Positions 5,866 to 14,385 of a stretch of DNA of 23,412 nucleotides are shown in pieces. The position numbers and the translations under genes were made by a program. A model generated the notes under the pieces. The model worked only from the letters and a program-made list of their open reading frames with translations, did not search any database and was not told the DNA's origin. Source of the DNA: a virus; IMG/VR virus record IMGVR_UViG_3300031578_000341, positions 1 to 23,412 of that record. The stretch is one strand, 5' to 3'. Positions within the stretch are counted from its first letter, which is position 1. Every line of letters begins with the position of its first letter.

Positions 5866-6731
5866 TGCTCATGGACCCAATTAGTCATTCGGAATTGAAT
5901 TTTAAGGTCAACGCCGCCGAGAAATCGGCCCCGTGTATGGGGTCCATCCTGGAACTGGCTAGTGCTCTCATACAGGCCCGGCGCGCCTCGAAGCCTAGGG
6001 TGCTGGCCATGGGCGCGCACGCCATTAAGTTAGGGCTCAGCCCGATCATTATATCGCTGATCAGGAAACGGATATTTGACAGGCTCCTGGTCACGAGTTC
6101 GGTGCTCATCCACGATTACGAATTATCCGTTCTCGGCGCGACAAGTCAAGATGTGGATGAGGGTTTAAAGGACGGCACGTACGGTACGTGTGGTGAGACG
6201 GCGGAGTACGTGATGATGGCGGCCAAGGAATCCCACGAGCATCGAGGGTTGGGCGAGACCGCTGGCCATCTTATAAGGGAATGCGACGGCGAAGATTCTA
6301 TTCTTGCGGCGTGTGTTGAATCCAGGGTCCCCGTGGCCGTGGTGGTCGCTCTCGGAGCCGATACCGTGCACTGGCATAAGGGGTTCGACCCGGCGTTGAT
6401 CGCCGATGCGGCGTACATTACGCTATTACAAGTACCCGGATGGGTAGATGCGATGCACGATGGAGGCGTCTGGCTCAACGCCGGGTCCGCAGTCCTGCTC
6501 CCCGAAGTCTTCTTAAAGGGCCTCATGGTCGCGAGGCACGTAAGTCACGGGGAGAGGCCGCACGGGTTCACGACCGCCGTAATCGATCGGGAGGTATTGT
6601 ATAGGCCGATGGAGAACGTGCTGAGCCGCCCAGGCGGGCATGGCATCTTTATTCGGGCTTCATTAGAGTTCGCGTGGCCGTCACTACAATTGATGGCGTT
6701 ATCAATACAGGAGGGAGAGAACCATGTTTGA
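5862..6731 (+). CDS. Deoxyhypusine-synthase-like protein, 289 aa
   Basis: The start overlaps the upstream stop by ATGA, and its stop lies 8 bases inside the portal gene, so it is locked into the structural operon. Motifs in order are MGAHAIKLGLSPIIISLI (residues 46-63), LIHDYELSVLGATSQDVDEG, GLGETAGHLI, DSILAACVESRVPVAVVVALGADT, VWLNAGSAVLLPEVFLKGL and ARHVSHGERPHGFTTAVIDR. These match my knowledge of a bacterial family related to deoxyhypusine synthase (NAD-binding Rossmann-like fold; G-A-H-x-I-K-x-G-L-S-P-I-I-I, I-H-D-x-E, N-x-G-S-A-V-x-L-P-E-V-F-L-K-A signatures). I cannot identify the catalytic lysine with confidence. Why a phage keeps such an enzyme between packaging genes and portal is unknown: it could act on a host or virion protein, use NAD, or have become structural. 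Confidence 0.6.
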   Translation: MMLMDPISHSELNFKVNAAEKSAPCMGSILELASALIQARRASKPRVLAMGAHAIKLGLSPIIISLIRKRIFDRLLVTSSVLIHDYELSVLGATSQDVDEGLKDGTYGTCGETAEYVMMAAKESHEHRGLGETAGHLIRECDGEDSILAACVESRVPVAVVVALGADTVHWHKGFDPALIADAAYITLLQVPGWVDAMHDGGVWLNAGSAVLLPEVFLKGLMVARHVSHGERPHGFTTAVIDREVLYRPMENVLSRPGGHGIFIRASLEFAWPSLQLMALSIQEGENHV

Positions 6732-8172
6732 GGGACGGAAGAGACGTAAGGAAATAACGCGCCTGGAAGAAGAAATGCATATAGCGCGCCTTACTGCGGC
6801 CAAGGCTCTTTTCGAGTCGGCCAACCTAGGCGAGAGCATCCAGTCCAATTACGCCGATCCAGACCCGGATGAGGCAGAGTGGAGCCCCATATATACCAAG
6901 GGCTCGGCGGGCCGGGCGCTTACGGGATCGACCCACGAGACTATGCGTAAGGAGGCGAGGACTCTCGCCTTAACGAACCCGCACGCTCGTGGCGTACTGA
7001 GGTCCCTGGTTAAGTTCATACGCGGCCAGGGGTTCCAATTCAAGCTGTTGTGCGAGGACGCAGTCATCAAGGCCAGCGCCGACGACTACTGGTATGACTT
7101 CTGTAGGAAAAACAAGTGGGTGAGGCGCGAGCGCGAGATTATCCATAGAACCTTTCGCGACGGTGAGTGCTTTATTCGCTTCTTTGATAACGACCGGGGT
7201 ACGGACGTGCGCTTCGTCGATCCCAACCTCATCGGCGCGCCGCCTGAGAAGGTGGACGTGTCCGACGGCATCTTTACCCAGAGCGATGACGCTGAAACGG
7301 TTTTGGGGTATTACGTCAAGAGCGGTTACAATGAAAGCGATGCCAAGCTGTTGACGGCGGCGGAAATGCAGCATATAAAGATTAACGTGGATTCGGACGT
7401 GATGCGTGGAATCTCGCAGCTTTGGTGCATCAGGCGCAGGTTGCGCCAGTACGATACGTGGCTGCAGGACAGGCTCGTGCTGAATAAGATCAGGACGGCT
7501 ATAGCCATGGTCCGGTCGTGGGAGGCCGCGTCGCCCGATCAGCTCCTCGCCTTCGCCGAATCCCAAAAGACGGAGACCAAGACCGACTCCAAGACCGGGG
7601 ACAGTTATCGAAGTAAGATGATTCATCCGGGATCGATAGTCGATGTACCGGCTGGGATGACGCTGGAGTTTAAGTCGCCGAACGTAGACGCGAGAGACGT
7701 GGCCGTGGACGGTCGCGCCATCTTGCTGTCGGTGAGCGTGGGTGCTGGTCCCCCGGAGTATATGGTCACGGGCGACACCAGTCAAGCCAATTACGCCAGC
7801 ACGATGGTGTCCGAGAGTAACGGGGTCCGCGAGTTCCAAGACTGGCAGCAAGTTTTCGGTGAAGAATTCCATGAGATATGGTGGAGAGTGATCGAACACG
7901 GTATGCGCCTGGATGAAGTAAAGAAGCAGGTCAGGAACTACAAGCTCCAAGTTGTAGGCCCCTCAATGATCGCCCGCAAGCCCTTTGACGACGCGAGAGC
8001 CGGTCAAATTCTCAGCCAGCACGGCGTCATGTCTCGCGAGACGTGGGCGGCGCGCGAGGGGTTGAATTACCCGGAGGAGATGAGGCGCATGGCCGCCGAT
8101 GAATACAGCATTCAAGCAGGCGGCAAGCCCCCCGATGCCGATGAAGAGGAGGAACCTGAGGAGGAGGCGTGA
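6724..8172 (+). CDS. Portal protein, lambda gpB-like
   Basis: This 482-aa protein forms the ring at the capsid vertex through which DNA enters and leaves and to which terminase and neck dock. GGAGGGAGAG precedes the ATG. Recognisable portal features are the N-terminal segment THETMRKEARTLALTNPHAR (residues 71-90) then VLRSLVKFIRGQGF; FRDGECFIRFF near 141-151; RFVDPNLIGAPP near 160-171; MQHIKINVDSDVMRGISQLW in the stem region; and a C-terminal QRV-like part ending in an acidic tail (DADEEEEPEEEA). Length and motif order fit the lambda portal family (PF05136). It follows the terminase genes and directly precedes the minor head protein, with their stop and start overlapping (TGATG). Confidence 0.9.
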   Translation: MFEGRKRRKEITRLEEEMHIARLTAAKALFESANLGESIQSNYADPDPDEAEWSPIYTKGSAGRALTGSTHETMRKEARTLALTNPHARGVLRSLVKFIRGQGFQFKLLCEDAVIKASADDYWYDFCRKNKWVRREREIIHRTFRDGECFIRFFDNDRGTDVRFVDPNLIGAPPEKVDVSDGIFTQSDDAETVLGYYVKSGYNESDAKLLTAAEMQHIKINVDSDVMRGISQLWCIRRRLRQYDTWLQDRLVLNKIRTAIAMVRSWEAASPDQLLAFAESQKTETKTDSKTGDSYRSKMIHPGSIVDVPAGMTLEFKSPNVDARDVAVDGRAILLSVSVGAGPPEYMVTGDTSQANYASTMVSESNGVREFQDWQQVFGEEFHEIWWRVIEHGMRLDEVKKQVRNYKLQVVGPSMIARKPFDDARAGQILSQHGVMSRETWAAREGLNYPEEMRRMAADEYSIQAGGKPPDADEEEEPEEEA

Positions 8173-9329
8173 TGGTCATCGACTCCAAGGGCCTTGCCAG
8201 AATCCAACAAGACTGCGCCGACGACATCGTAGCCTACACGCTCGCGCTGGTGTGGCAGTCTCAAAAAATCGCCAAGTCGGCGATGGGAAGACTGGCTGCG
8301 GTCCACGACGATATAAATAAGAAGATGAGATGGGGATACCCTATTCCGGACGGGGCCGAGCCCCCGGTGATGATAGACGCCGGGGCGAAGGAGCGCTTGG
8401 TACTTGATCTCGTGAACATACGCGGGCAGGCTATAACGATTGAATACAACAGGCTGCGTGAATGGCTTATGGAACAGGCTCCCGTCGATTACCAAGTGAT
8501 GGAGTACGCCACCCGCGAGTTTCCTAAAATGGAAATAACCGAGGCCGAGGAAGAGCGTACGTTTCCCCTGAGCGAGACGCATGTTGATTGGAGAGATTTC
8601 GCACGTAAGGCGCACGTGTTTAGGGCTCCGGGAGAAGCGGAAGTGGTCAAAGCTATCATGGCTCCGGCACTGTGGGACGGCAAGTCGATACTTGACCGGT
8701 TTGATGATTTGGGGGAGATCGAGCGTCGTGCCATATCGTCATCCATCGCTACGTCGCTGCGCGAAGGCGAGGATATGGCGCGGGCCTCGCGTCGGTTGCG
8801 TGGGGTGACGAATACGACCGGGAGGCGCGCCAGTACGATCGCTCGTACGGAGATTATGCGCGTGAGTGACGAAATGAGGTTTTCGTTCTATGACAGCAGC
8901 AAAAACGTAATCCAGGGTCTGCAGTTTATGGCCACCTTGGACGAGCGGACGTGTGAAGTGTGCGCGATGTTTGACGGAATAGAATACTTTTATGAGCATC
9001 CGCCGCTGATTATGGACATGCCTCACCCCCCGATACATCCACTGTGCCGGTGCACCACGGTCCCCATCTCGCGGTTCTGGGAGATACTCGGTGTGCCCCC
9101 TCGTCCAGGTACTCCAGGAGGCTACCGAGCCGGGACGGGTATCCGCGTCAGTATGGATACGAACTTCGGCACATGGCTCCGGCGTATGGAGGAGAAACAG
9201 TCCGGGTACGGAAGACGCATCATCCGCAGTAAGGCCCGGTACGAGGAGTGGCTGGGTGGGGCGGACCTAACCGACATCGAAGGTATCAAGCGCATGGCCG
9301 TCAACATGGGCGCTCTCCCGGTATCGTAA
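8172..9329 (+). CDS. Minor head (head morphogenesis) protein, SPP1 gp7/Mu F-like
   Basis: This 385-aa protein binds the portal and is packaged into the head in small numbers. The C-terminal domain is diagnostic: STIARTEIMRVSDEMRFSFY, then DERTCEVCAMFDG (CxxC near residues 260-263) and PHPPIHPLCRCTTVPIS (near 283-299), the Cys/His arrangement of the Mu F/SPP1 gp7 family (PF04233). The N-terminal half is helical. The ATG at 8172 overlaps the portal stop by one base; a GTG one codon earlier (8169) is an alternative. A 57-base gap follows with a promoter candidate, the first real break since 3.3 kb. Confidence 0.87.
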   Translation: MVIDSKGLARIQQDCADDIVAYTLALVWQSQKIAKSAMGRLAAVHDDINKKMRWGYPIPDGAEPPVMIDAGAKERLVLDLVNIRGQAITIEYNRLREWLMEQAPVDYQVMEYATREFPKMEITEAEEERTFPLSETHVDWRDFARKAHVFRAPGEAEVVKAIMAPALWDGKSILDRFDDLGEIERRAISSSIATSLREGEDMARASRRLRGVTNTTGRRASTIARTEIMRVSDEMRFSFYDSSKNVIQGLQFMATLDERTCEVCAMFDGIEYFYEHPPLIMDMPHPPIHPLCRCTTVPISRFWEILGVPPRPGTPGGYRAGTGIRVSMDTNFGTWLRRMEEKQSGYGRRIIRSKARYEEWLGGADLTDIEGIKRMAVNMGALPVS

Positions 9330-9331
9330 GG

Positions 9332-9361
9332 TTGGCCGTTAACGTTCCCTGTTGGTATAAG
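9332..9361 (+). promoter_or_regulatory. Candidate promoter for the protease-decoration-capsid genes
   Basis: TTGGCC (9332-9337), an 18-base spacer and TATAAG (9356-9361) lie in the short gap before the protease gene. The block GGTATAAGAGATGAAAG (9354-9370) is the same as 2436-2453 except for one missing G. An internal promoter here would let head proteins be made in excess of terminase and portal, as virion stoichiometry needs. Confidence 0.5.
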
Positions 9362-9386
9362 AGATGAAAGAGGAGGAGTGTAGAAG

Positions 9387-10535
9387 ATGCCCTGGACGAC
9401 CGCCGACGTTGCCAGTAAGACGAAGGCCGCTAAAACCAAAGCCCAAAAGGAACGATGGGTCAGCGTAGCCAACAGCGCGCTGGCCTCCTGTATAAAGGAA
9501 CGCGGAGCGTCGGCAAGGGGCCGGTGCGAAGGATACGCGATACGAGTGGCGAACGCAGCTGTTAGAAGGGGGGTGGCTGAGAGCAAAATGGACGACTTTA
9601 TCGAAGTAACGGAGGCTCTGTCGGGGATTGGCCCGGACACGCGCATAGATAGAGAAAACCGCGTCATTCACAACGTTGCGGCTTTATCCCCGAACTCGGA
9701 GAACGAGAGATTTTACGAACCATCGGCCATGAGTCAAGCGGTCGGACTGTTGGAGGGCAAGAAGGTATTCTGCGATCACCCGGATTTGAGGGACCTCAGT
9801 AAGACGAGATCGGTGAGGGATTTGATAGGCCGCTTACGTGCGGTCAACATCGCGGCCAGTAAAGTTCGGGCCGATTTCCATGTGTTAAAGGGTCAGGAGT
9901 GGGTAATGGACCTTGCTGAATCTGACCCGGACGCGGCGGGGCTCTCCATCAACGCGCGGGTCCTCGCCCGTCGAGGCAGCGATCCGCTCAAAATAGTCGG
10001 CTTCGATAAGATACGCTCCTGCGATTTAGTGACCGAGCCCGCTACCACCAAGTCGATTTTCGAGTCAAAGACACCCACTGAGGATATAGTGGACGTACTG
10101 AAAGATTCCGTGGATGACATCATAGGGCTCCTGGAAAATCAGAGAGCCGATGTCCTTGAAGCAATCAGAGAGGAGGTGAAAACCGATATGGACGAGAAGG
10201 CTGTCATAGCCGGTCTGACGACCGAGCGCGACGGACTCAAAGTGGAAGTGGACGAGCTTCAAACCAAGATGGACGCGTTGGAGGCAGAGAAGAACAAGGA
10301 CACGCGGCTCTCGATGGTGGAGCAGAAGATAAAGGACGCGAAGCTGGCTGATGGGATCGTTTCCGACTTCTTTAAGGAGCAGCTCCTAGAGGCAGAGGAC
10401 GAAAAGGCAATCGACGCGCTGATTGCGGATCGCGTGAAGTTGGCTACGGCTGGAAATACGCCGACCTCTACTGTAGGTGGGGAGCCGGAGCTAACATCAG
10501 AACAGCTTGTGGAGGCGATACGGGGCTCGGAGTAG
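9387..10535 (+). CDS. Prohead protease fused to scaffold, with N-terminal ChaB-like segment
   Basis: This 382-aa protein follows a strong GAGGAGGAG site. Residues 1-65 (MPWTTADVASKTKAAKTKAQ, then WVSVANSALASC and AIRVANAAVRR) resemble the small ChaB-like W-x-x-V-A-N...A-I-R-x-A-N module often found next to phage heads. Residues 70-225 look like a serine prohead protease: VFCDHPD with His131 and AGLSINARV with Ser187 are the likely catalytic pair, and the domain closes with SCDLVTEPATTKSIFE (211-226). Residues 230-350 form a charged coiled coil (ERDGLKVEVDELQTKMDALE), the usual internal scaffold, ending in an acidic tail. It guides capsid assembly, then degrades itself. It lies before decoration and capsid genes, as expected. 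Confidence 0.75.
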   Translation: MPWTTADVASKTKAAKTKAQKERWVSVANSALASCIKERGASARGRCEGYAIRVANAAVRRGVAESKMDDFIEVTEALSGIGPDTRIDRENRVIHNVAALSPNSENERFYEPSAMSQAVGLLEGKKVFCDHPDLRDLSKTRSVRDLIGRLRAVNIAASKVRADFHVLKGQEWVMDLAESDPDAAGLSINARVLARRGSDPLKIVGFDKIRSCDLVTEPATTKSIFESKTPTEDIVDVLKDSVDDIIGLLENQRADVLEAIREEVKTDMDEKAVIAGLTTERDGLKVEVDELQTKMDALEAEKNKDTRLSMVEQKIKDAKLADGIVSDFFKEQLLEAEDEKAIDALIADRVKLATAGNTPTSTVGGEPELTSEQLVEAIRGSE

Positions 10536-10593
10536 AGGCCGAGTCGAGTAATTTCCCGGAAAGCGGACGAGCAAAACAAAGGGAGATCGAAGA

Positions 10594-11406
10594 ATGGCAG
10601 ATACGGCTAGACATGCAAGAGGCTACTCTGAACCAAGAATGATGGGAGTGGCCAGTGCAACGGTCATTGAGATCGGCGACCTGCTGTGGTACGACGTGGC
10701 GAATAACAACGTCATCAACATGGCGGCGCTGGTCTTCACCGACCTTGCAGGCGGGCAGCTCCGGAGTCATTTCCTGTTTGCGGGCGTCGCGCTCAGCGCG
10801 AGCGCCACCCTCAAGACCGATGACATCCGGGTAGCGACGGCAGGCGTGTTCAGGATGGCCTGCGGGTCGGCTGCGTTTGCGCTGAACGACCTCGTAGGCA
10901 TCGACGACAACGCTGGCGCGACCGCATACATGGACCAGCAGGTTATTCAGGTGACTGACCCGCAACTCGCTATAGGGCGCGTGGCGAAGGAATACGCCGC
11001 TGTCGCGACCGAGATCGAGATCGAGATCATGCCCCGCATCGTGCGCGGTGGTTGGGGTCCGGAGCCGATTCGGCTCACGGTAGCCTGCGCGACCGATGGC
11101 ACGACCACGTACATCATCTTCCCCACGGCGACCAGCGCCGAAGGCGCGCCGTTCAAGTTCCGCGTGCAGGATTGTCACATCATCAAGACGCACGCCAACG
11201 GTGGAGCAGGAGACACGTTGGAGTTGAAGAACGTGGCGAACGTCATCGGCACTGTGGTTTGCAACGTGAACGACACACTGCGCGCCGACGTTCCAGGTCT
11301 GAACGACGCGTACCACGACGTGGCCGAAGGCGCGCTGTTCAGCATCACGGCGACCAAGGCAACGAGTTCGCAGATGATCGCGTACATCGACATCCAGCCC
11401 ATTTAA
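10594..11406 (+). CDS. Head decoration protein, 270 aa
   Basis: The ATG follows AAAGGGAGATC. The first half (residues 5-140) is beta-rich, with a typical decoration-protein layout: an N-terminal arm (RHARGYSEPRM), alternating strands (VIEIGDLLWYDVANN), the FAGVALSASATLKTDDIRVAT block and GSAAFALNDLVGIDDNAGAT. This resembles the DUF2190-like capsid decoration or fibre family lying between protease and capsid in many phages. The second half (TVACATDGTTTYIIFPTATS onward) looks like an extra beta domain, perhaps an outward-facing capsid spike. Arg codons are mainly CGC, as in the capsid gene, fitting high expression. Role inferred from position and composition. Confidence 0.65.
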   Translation: MADTARHARGYSEPRMMGVASATVIEIGDLLWYDVANNNVINMAALVFTDLAGGQLRSHFLFAGVALSASATLKTDDIRVATAGVFRMACGSAAFALNDLVGIDDNAGATAYMDQQVIQVTDPQLAIGRVAKEYAAVATEIEIEIMPRIVRGGWGPEPIRLTVACATDGTTTYIIFPTATSAEGAPFKFRVQDCHIIKTHANGGAGDTLELKNVANVIGTVVCNVNDTLRADVPGLNDAYHDVAEGALFSITATKATSSQMIAYIDIQPI

Positions 11407-11422
11407 CTAGGCTCTAGACTGT

Positions 11423-11443
11423 AGGAGGAGGTGATTACACTTG
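11423..11443 (+). promoter_or_regulatory. Strong ribosome site selecting a TTG start for the capsid gene
   Basis: AGGAGGAGGTGAT (11423-11435) is a near-perfect anti-16S sequence, with GGAGG ending nine bases before the TTG at 11441. There is no ATG in frame until far inside the gene, so TTG is almost certainly the real start of the most abundant virion protein. Confidence 0.75.
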
Positions 11444-12571
11444 AAAGGCATCGTTTTAAAGAATCTGGTTGAAACGAAAGGCTCAAGGGCGGTATCGAGG
11501 CTCTTGGGCGACCTCCTGAGGGAGGGCAAGGTTCAGCCGGACGACTTCTCGGTGCAGGAGTTATGGGAAGCGCTGGTTGGCAGAATGAGCAAAACTCTGC
11601 CCACCGCTTACCGCAAGTCCGGATTTGTGGACGTAGCGGAGGCGGCTGTGGACACCACGGCCTTCGCAGACATCATGGGTCAAATCCTGATGTCGAGAGC
11701 CATGAACACCTACGCCGGGCAGGGTTATATCGGGGATAGGCTCGTCGATACCATTCGTACCACCAAGTTGGCCGAAAGGGCTCCCGGCTTCACGCTGCAG
11801 AACGACGTGGCCGAGGTAGACGAGGGTATGCCTTACCCCGAAAGCGGAATGGGCGACCAGTACGTGTCGTTCCTCTCAGGCAAGAAACGCGGCGTCCTCC
11901 TATCCATCACGGAAGAGGCGATTTTCCGGGACGAGACCGGATGGCTGTTGCGCTCAGCTGGGGAAGTCGGCGACTACGTGAGGGCGGATAAGGAAGGCCG
12001 CATAATCAACGTGGTTACCGGTACGACCAACGCTTACCGGATCAACGGTACGAACACGGCTCTCTACAGCGCGACCGCCGCAAGCGCCGGTGGGCACGGC
12101 AATCAGACCGCCGCAAATGCGCTCGTCGATTGGACCGACATCGATGTGTGTTTGCAGCTTATCGCTCTGCAGCGGAGAGTGGACCTGACGACCCCGGTTA
12201 GCATCGTGCCGACTCAGATGCTAGTGCCTTACGCTCTGTTTGCGAAGGCTTCCATGATCCTGAACTCGACCGCGATCACCGATGTCAACGCGACGACCAC
12301 GCCGCGATATCATCGTGAGAATCCGTTCCTGAACGCGTTCGAGCTGCTTACGAGCGTGAGGTTGGACGCGATCCTGGCTACCACGTGGTATCTGATGAAC
12401 GGTCCGAAGGCGTTTGTCTACCGTGAGCACTGGCCGTTCCAGGCTTTCCGCCGGGATCGAAACACAGAGGATGGCTTCAAGGCGGACATCGTTGCTCAGT
12501 TCAAGTTCCGTGAATGGGGGACTGCGGAGGTCATCGATCACAGGTGGACGTACCAATGTCCCGGAGCGTAA
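11441..12571 (+). CDS. Major capsid protein, HK97 fold
   Basis: This 376-aa protein forms the icosahedral shell. It uses a TTG start behind a very strong ribosome site. The N-terminal 50 residues are helical, as for an N-arm. The body contains the VDTTAFADIMGQILMSRAMN helix near residues 66-85, the ESGMGDQYVSFLSGKKRGVL stretch near 137-156, the ITEEAIFRDET segment near 158-168, and a C-terminal half with VSIVPTQMLVPYALFAKA and GPKAFVYREHWPFQAFRR. These are typical of the Mu-like/HK97-fold capsid proteins of phages with separate protease-scaffold genes. Position after decoration and before connector genes agrees. No maturation cleavage site can be read with confidence. Confidence 0.83.
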   Translation: MKGIVLKNLVETKGSRAVSRLLGDLLREGKVQPDDFSVQELWEALVGRMSKTLPTAYRKSGFVDVAEAAVDTTAFADIMGQILMSRAMNTYAGQGYIGDRLVDTIRTTKLAERAPGFTLQNDVAEVDEGMPYPESGMGDQYVSFLSGKKRGVLLSITEEAIFRDETGWLLRSAGEVGDYVRADKEGRIINVVTGTTNAYRINGTNTALYSATAASAGGHGNQTAANALVDWTDIDVCLQLIALQRRVDLTTPVSIVPTQMLVPYALFAKASMILNSTAITDVNATTTPRYHRENPFLNAFELLTSVRLDAILATTWYLMNGPKAFVYREHWPFQAFRRDRNTEDGFKADIVAQFKFREWGTAEVIDHRWTYQCPGA

Positions 12572-12583
12572 AAGGACGTACTG

Positions 12584-12763
12584 ATGCCATTCTACTACTA
12601 CAGGAAGGGCAAGAACGGCAAGACCGATCGGGTCGAACTCACGACTCCGACCGAGATGCTGCTCCTTGACATCCTGTTGGAGGAGAGGCGCATCGGTGAG
12701 GCGTTACGCAAACTGTCGGGGGTCCCGTCCGAGCAGGTCGGGGCTCCCGGCATTTCGGTTTAG
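12584..12763 (+). CDS. Small protein after the capsid gene, 59 aa
   Basis: ATG at 12584 after AAAGGACGTACTG (AAAGGA spaced about seven bases), ending TAG at 12761-12763. The protein starts MPFYYYRKGKNGKTDRVELT, with an aromatic and basic N-terminus, then an amphipathic helix (TEMLLLDILLEERRIGEAL) and a short tail. It fills the otherwise empty gap between capsid and connector genes. Small proteins here are often neck or capsid accessory proteins. No family is recognised and no function is claimed. Confidence 0.65.
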   Translation: MPFYYYRKGKNGKTDRVELTTPTEMLLLDILLEERRIGEALRKLSGVPSEQVGAPGISV

Positions 12764-12772
12764 GTGAGTGGC

Positions 12773-13003
12773 ATGGCGACATACCCAACGGAAGCCGAGT
12801 TGCAGGCGCGCAGAGCGGCGATAGAGGCGACGTTACTTGATATGGCCGTAAACCCCAAGCCTAGCTATCAAGTGGACGATAGGCGGATTGAATGGAATTC
12901 GTACGCGCGGGAGTTGCGGCTGCAGTTGCGCGACCTCAACCAAGCTATAGCCGCGCTCCCGGCCTTCGTCGAGACCCGATTCGACGACCCGACTGGATTA
13001 TAG
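12773..13003 (+). CDS. Small head-tail connector-type protein, 76 aa (DUF6148-like)
   Basis: The ATG at 12773 has AGGTGA five bases before it; a GTG at 12764 in the same frame is an alternative giving 79 aa. The protein is a helical hairpin: EAELQARRAAIEATLLDMAV, then YQVDDRRIEWNSYARELR and LRDLNQAIAAL. That layout resembles the small phage proteins of the DUF6148/gpW-like kind encoded just after the capsid gene, where they join the portal ring to the tail. It is followed six bases later by the next connector gene. Confidence 0.65.
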   Translation: MATYPTEAELQARRAAIEATLLDMAVNPKPSYQVDDRRIEWNSYARELRLQLRDLNQAIAALPAFVETRFDDPTGL

Positions 13004-13009
13004 GATTGA

Positions 13010-13402
13010 ATGATGGCTGGCGTAGTGGACCATTTCAAGACCGACTTGGACTTTATGTTCAATGAGCAGGCCGTGTCCGTAACGTACAGACAGAAGGAGA
13101 CTGCGGGCAGCAGCTTTACTGCCAGTACGGGCGTCATCGTTCGAGCATTCGAGGATATTGCATTGAGCGCTATTCGGGTTCGGCTGAACGTTCGAGAGGC
13201 GGAGGCTTCCGGGGGCATCGCGCAGGTGGGCGATTGCCGATTCTCGTTTCAGGCCGATGAATTGCTCGCCGGTTTTGTTGAGGGCCAGACCGAGCCCAAG
13301 GCCGAGGATAGGATTGTTGACGGTGCTGAGACCTTCCACGTTATTGGGCATATCTTGTCTTCTGATGAGAACGTCGCGAAGGTCTATTGCAGGAGAGAGT
13401 GA
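13010..13402 (+). CDS. Head-tail joining protein, 130 aa
   Basis: Double ATG at 13010 and 13013, preceded by TAGGATTGA. The sequence is mostly beta (QAVSVTYRQKETAGSSFTAS, then IRVRLNVREAEASGG, VGDCRFSFQADELL, EDRIVDGAETFHVIG). That is the pattern of small stopper or head-completion proteins, which plug or extend the portal channel and accept the tail. It sits between the DUF6148-like gene and the gp10-like gene, the usual place for this component. Assignment is from position and fold pattern, not a clear signature. Confidence 0.6.
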   Translation: MMAGVVDHFKTDLDFMFNEQAVSVTYRQKETAGSSFTASTGVIVRAFEDIALSAIRVRLNVREAEASGGIAQVGDCRFSFQADELLAGFVEGQTEPKAEDRIVDGAETFHVIGHILSSDENVAKVYCRRE

Positions 13403-13405
13403 CGA

Positions 13406-13948
13406 ATGCGGGCAAGCTCGTTTCTAGCCAACGTCAACCGACTGGCGACTCAGGAGTCCAGAGAATACGCCGAACTCTGCGTGCTCAACTTCGAACATAT
13501 GCGGTTCAGCAGGCAGATACGCAAGCTGATGAAGGTAGTGCCCGAAAAGGAAGTGGACTTGATAAAGGCGTTGGGCGTCAAGGTCATTCAAGGTGTTGTG
13601 CCTAGGACACCGGTAAGGACCGGGCGCGCGCGCGCGGGATGGTGGCGGGCGGCTACGGCCTTCGCGTTCAAGGCTCCAGAGATGGTTATTTCGGCCATGA
13701 CCGGGGGTGACCGAACCGGGGTCGCGGAAGGTATGGAGATGGGCGAGTACAGTGAGAATTTTGTAGGCCCGAACAAGTACATCGAGATAATCAACGCAGT
13801 CTGGTACATCGTCTTGTTGGAGTTCGGGCGCAGCAGCCAAGCCCCGGACGGTATGCTCCGGGTGACGATGCGCGAGATACGCGCGGACATCCAATACTTC
13901 TTACGCGGTCGTGGCGGGTTTTTTGCCGACGCTGTGAGGTCAACGTGA
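13406..13948 (+). CDS. Neck/tail completion protein, HK97 gp10-like
   Basis: This 180-aa protein follows AGGAGAGAG, and its stop overlaps the next start (GTGA). The HK97 gp10-like signature is clear: a helical N-terminus, then VVPRTPVRTGRARAGWWRA near residues 64-82, and the later AVWYIVLLEFGRSSQAPDGM near 131-150 followed by LRVTMREIRADIQYF. Members of this family bridge the connector and the tail terminator. The local GCGCGCGCGC run at 13625 encodes GRARAG and may be a slippage-prone spot. Confidence 0.85.
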   Translation: MRASSFLANVNRLATQESREYAELCVLNFEHMRFSRQIRKLMKVVPEKEVDLIKALGVKVIQGVVPRTPVRTGRARAGWWRAATAFAFKAPEMVISAMTGGDRTGVAEGMEMGEYSENFVGPNKYIEIINAVWYIVLLEFGRSSQAPDGMLRVTMREIRADIQYFLRGRGGFFADAVRST

Positions 13949-14385
13949 CGGTAGATATCGAAGACATTCAAACAGGGATCATGAGCGCGATTTCGAGCGC
14001 ATGGAGCGCCACGGCTGTGAATTGGCCCGGCGTCGAGTTCTCGTCCCATGGCCTTACTGAATGGATTCAGCCGATAGTGAGCCCGATTAACGGTTCTCCT
14101 TGCCGACGCGGCGAGCAGCACCAGCGCGGCATGTTGCTGGTCCACGTCTTCTTCGTCGCTGTTGCGGCCACGAACGCTTACCGAATACATGAACTCGCGG
14201 ACCTCTTGGGCGCTATTTTTAACCAGACCGATGTCGTGACTCCGGCGGGCAGGGACATCCGCTTTGAGGAGGGCGATTTCGGCTACCTGCGCGCTCCGGG
14301 TCCGCATAACCCGATAGATGCTCCGTTCGAGGGGCTGGTGTCCGGTACGGGGAGATACCCGTTCTTTCTGATAGAGAAAACTTAA
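13945..14385 (+). CDS. Tail terminator protein, 146 aa
   Basis: GTG start at 13945, coupled to the gp10-like gene. The fold pattern is an N-terminal helix (MSAISSAWSATAVNWPG), beta strands around PCRRGEQHQRGMLLVHVFFV, a helix AYRIHELADLLGAIFNQ, and a C-terminal strand pair (GTGRYPFFLIEKT). This matches tail terminators of the lambda gpU/DUF4128 kind, which cap the tail tube after it reaches full length and join it to the neck. Position between gp10-like and tube genes is exactly that of the family. Confidence 0.72.
   Translation: MTVDIEDIQTGIMSAISSAWSATAVNWPGVEFSSHGLTEWIQPIVSPINGSPCRRGEQHQRGMLLVHVFFVAVAATNAYRIHELADLLGAIFNQTDVVTPAGRDIRFEEGDFGYLRAPGPHNPIDAPFEGLVSGTGRYPFFLIEKT

Noticed and set aside
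6970-7950. Long minus-strand frame opposite the portal gene
   Set aside because: Portal motifs on the + strand are clear, and the minus frame is a typical shadow without recognisable domains.
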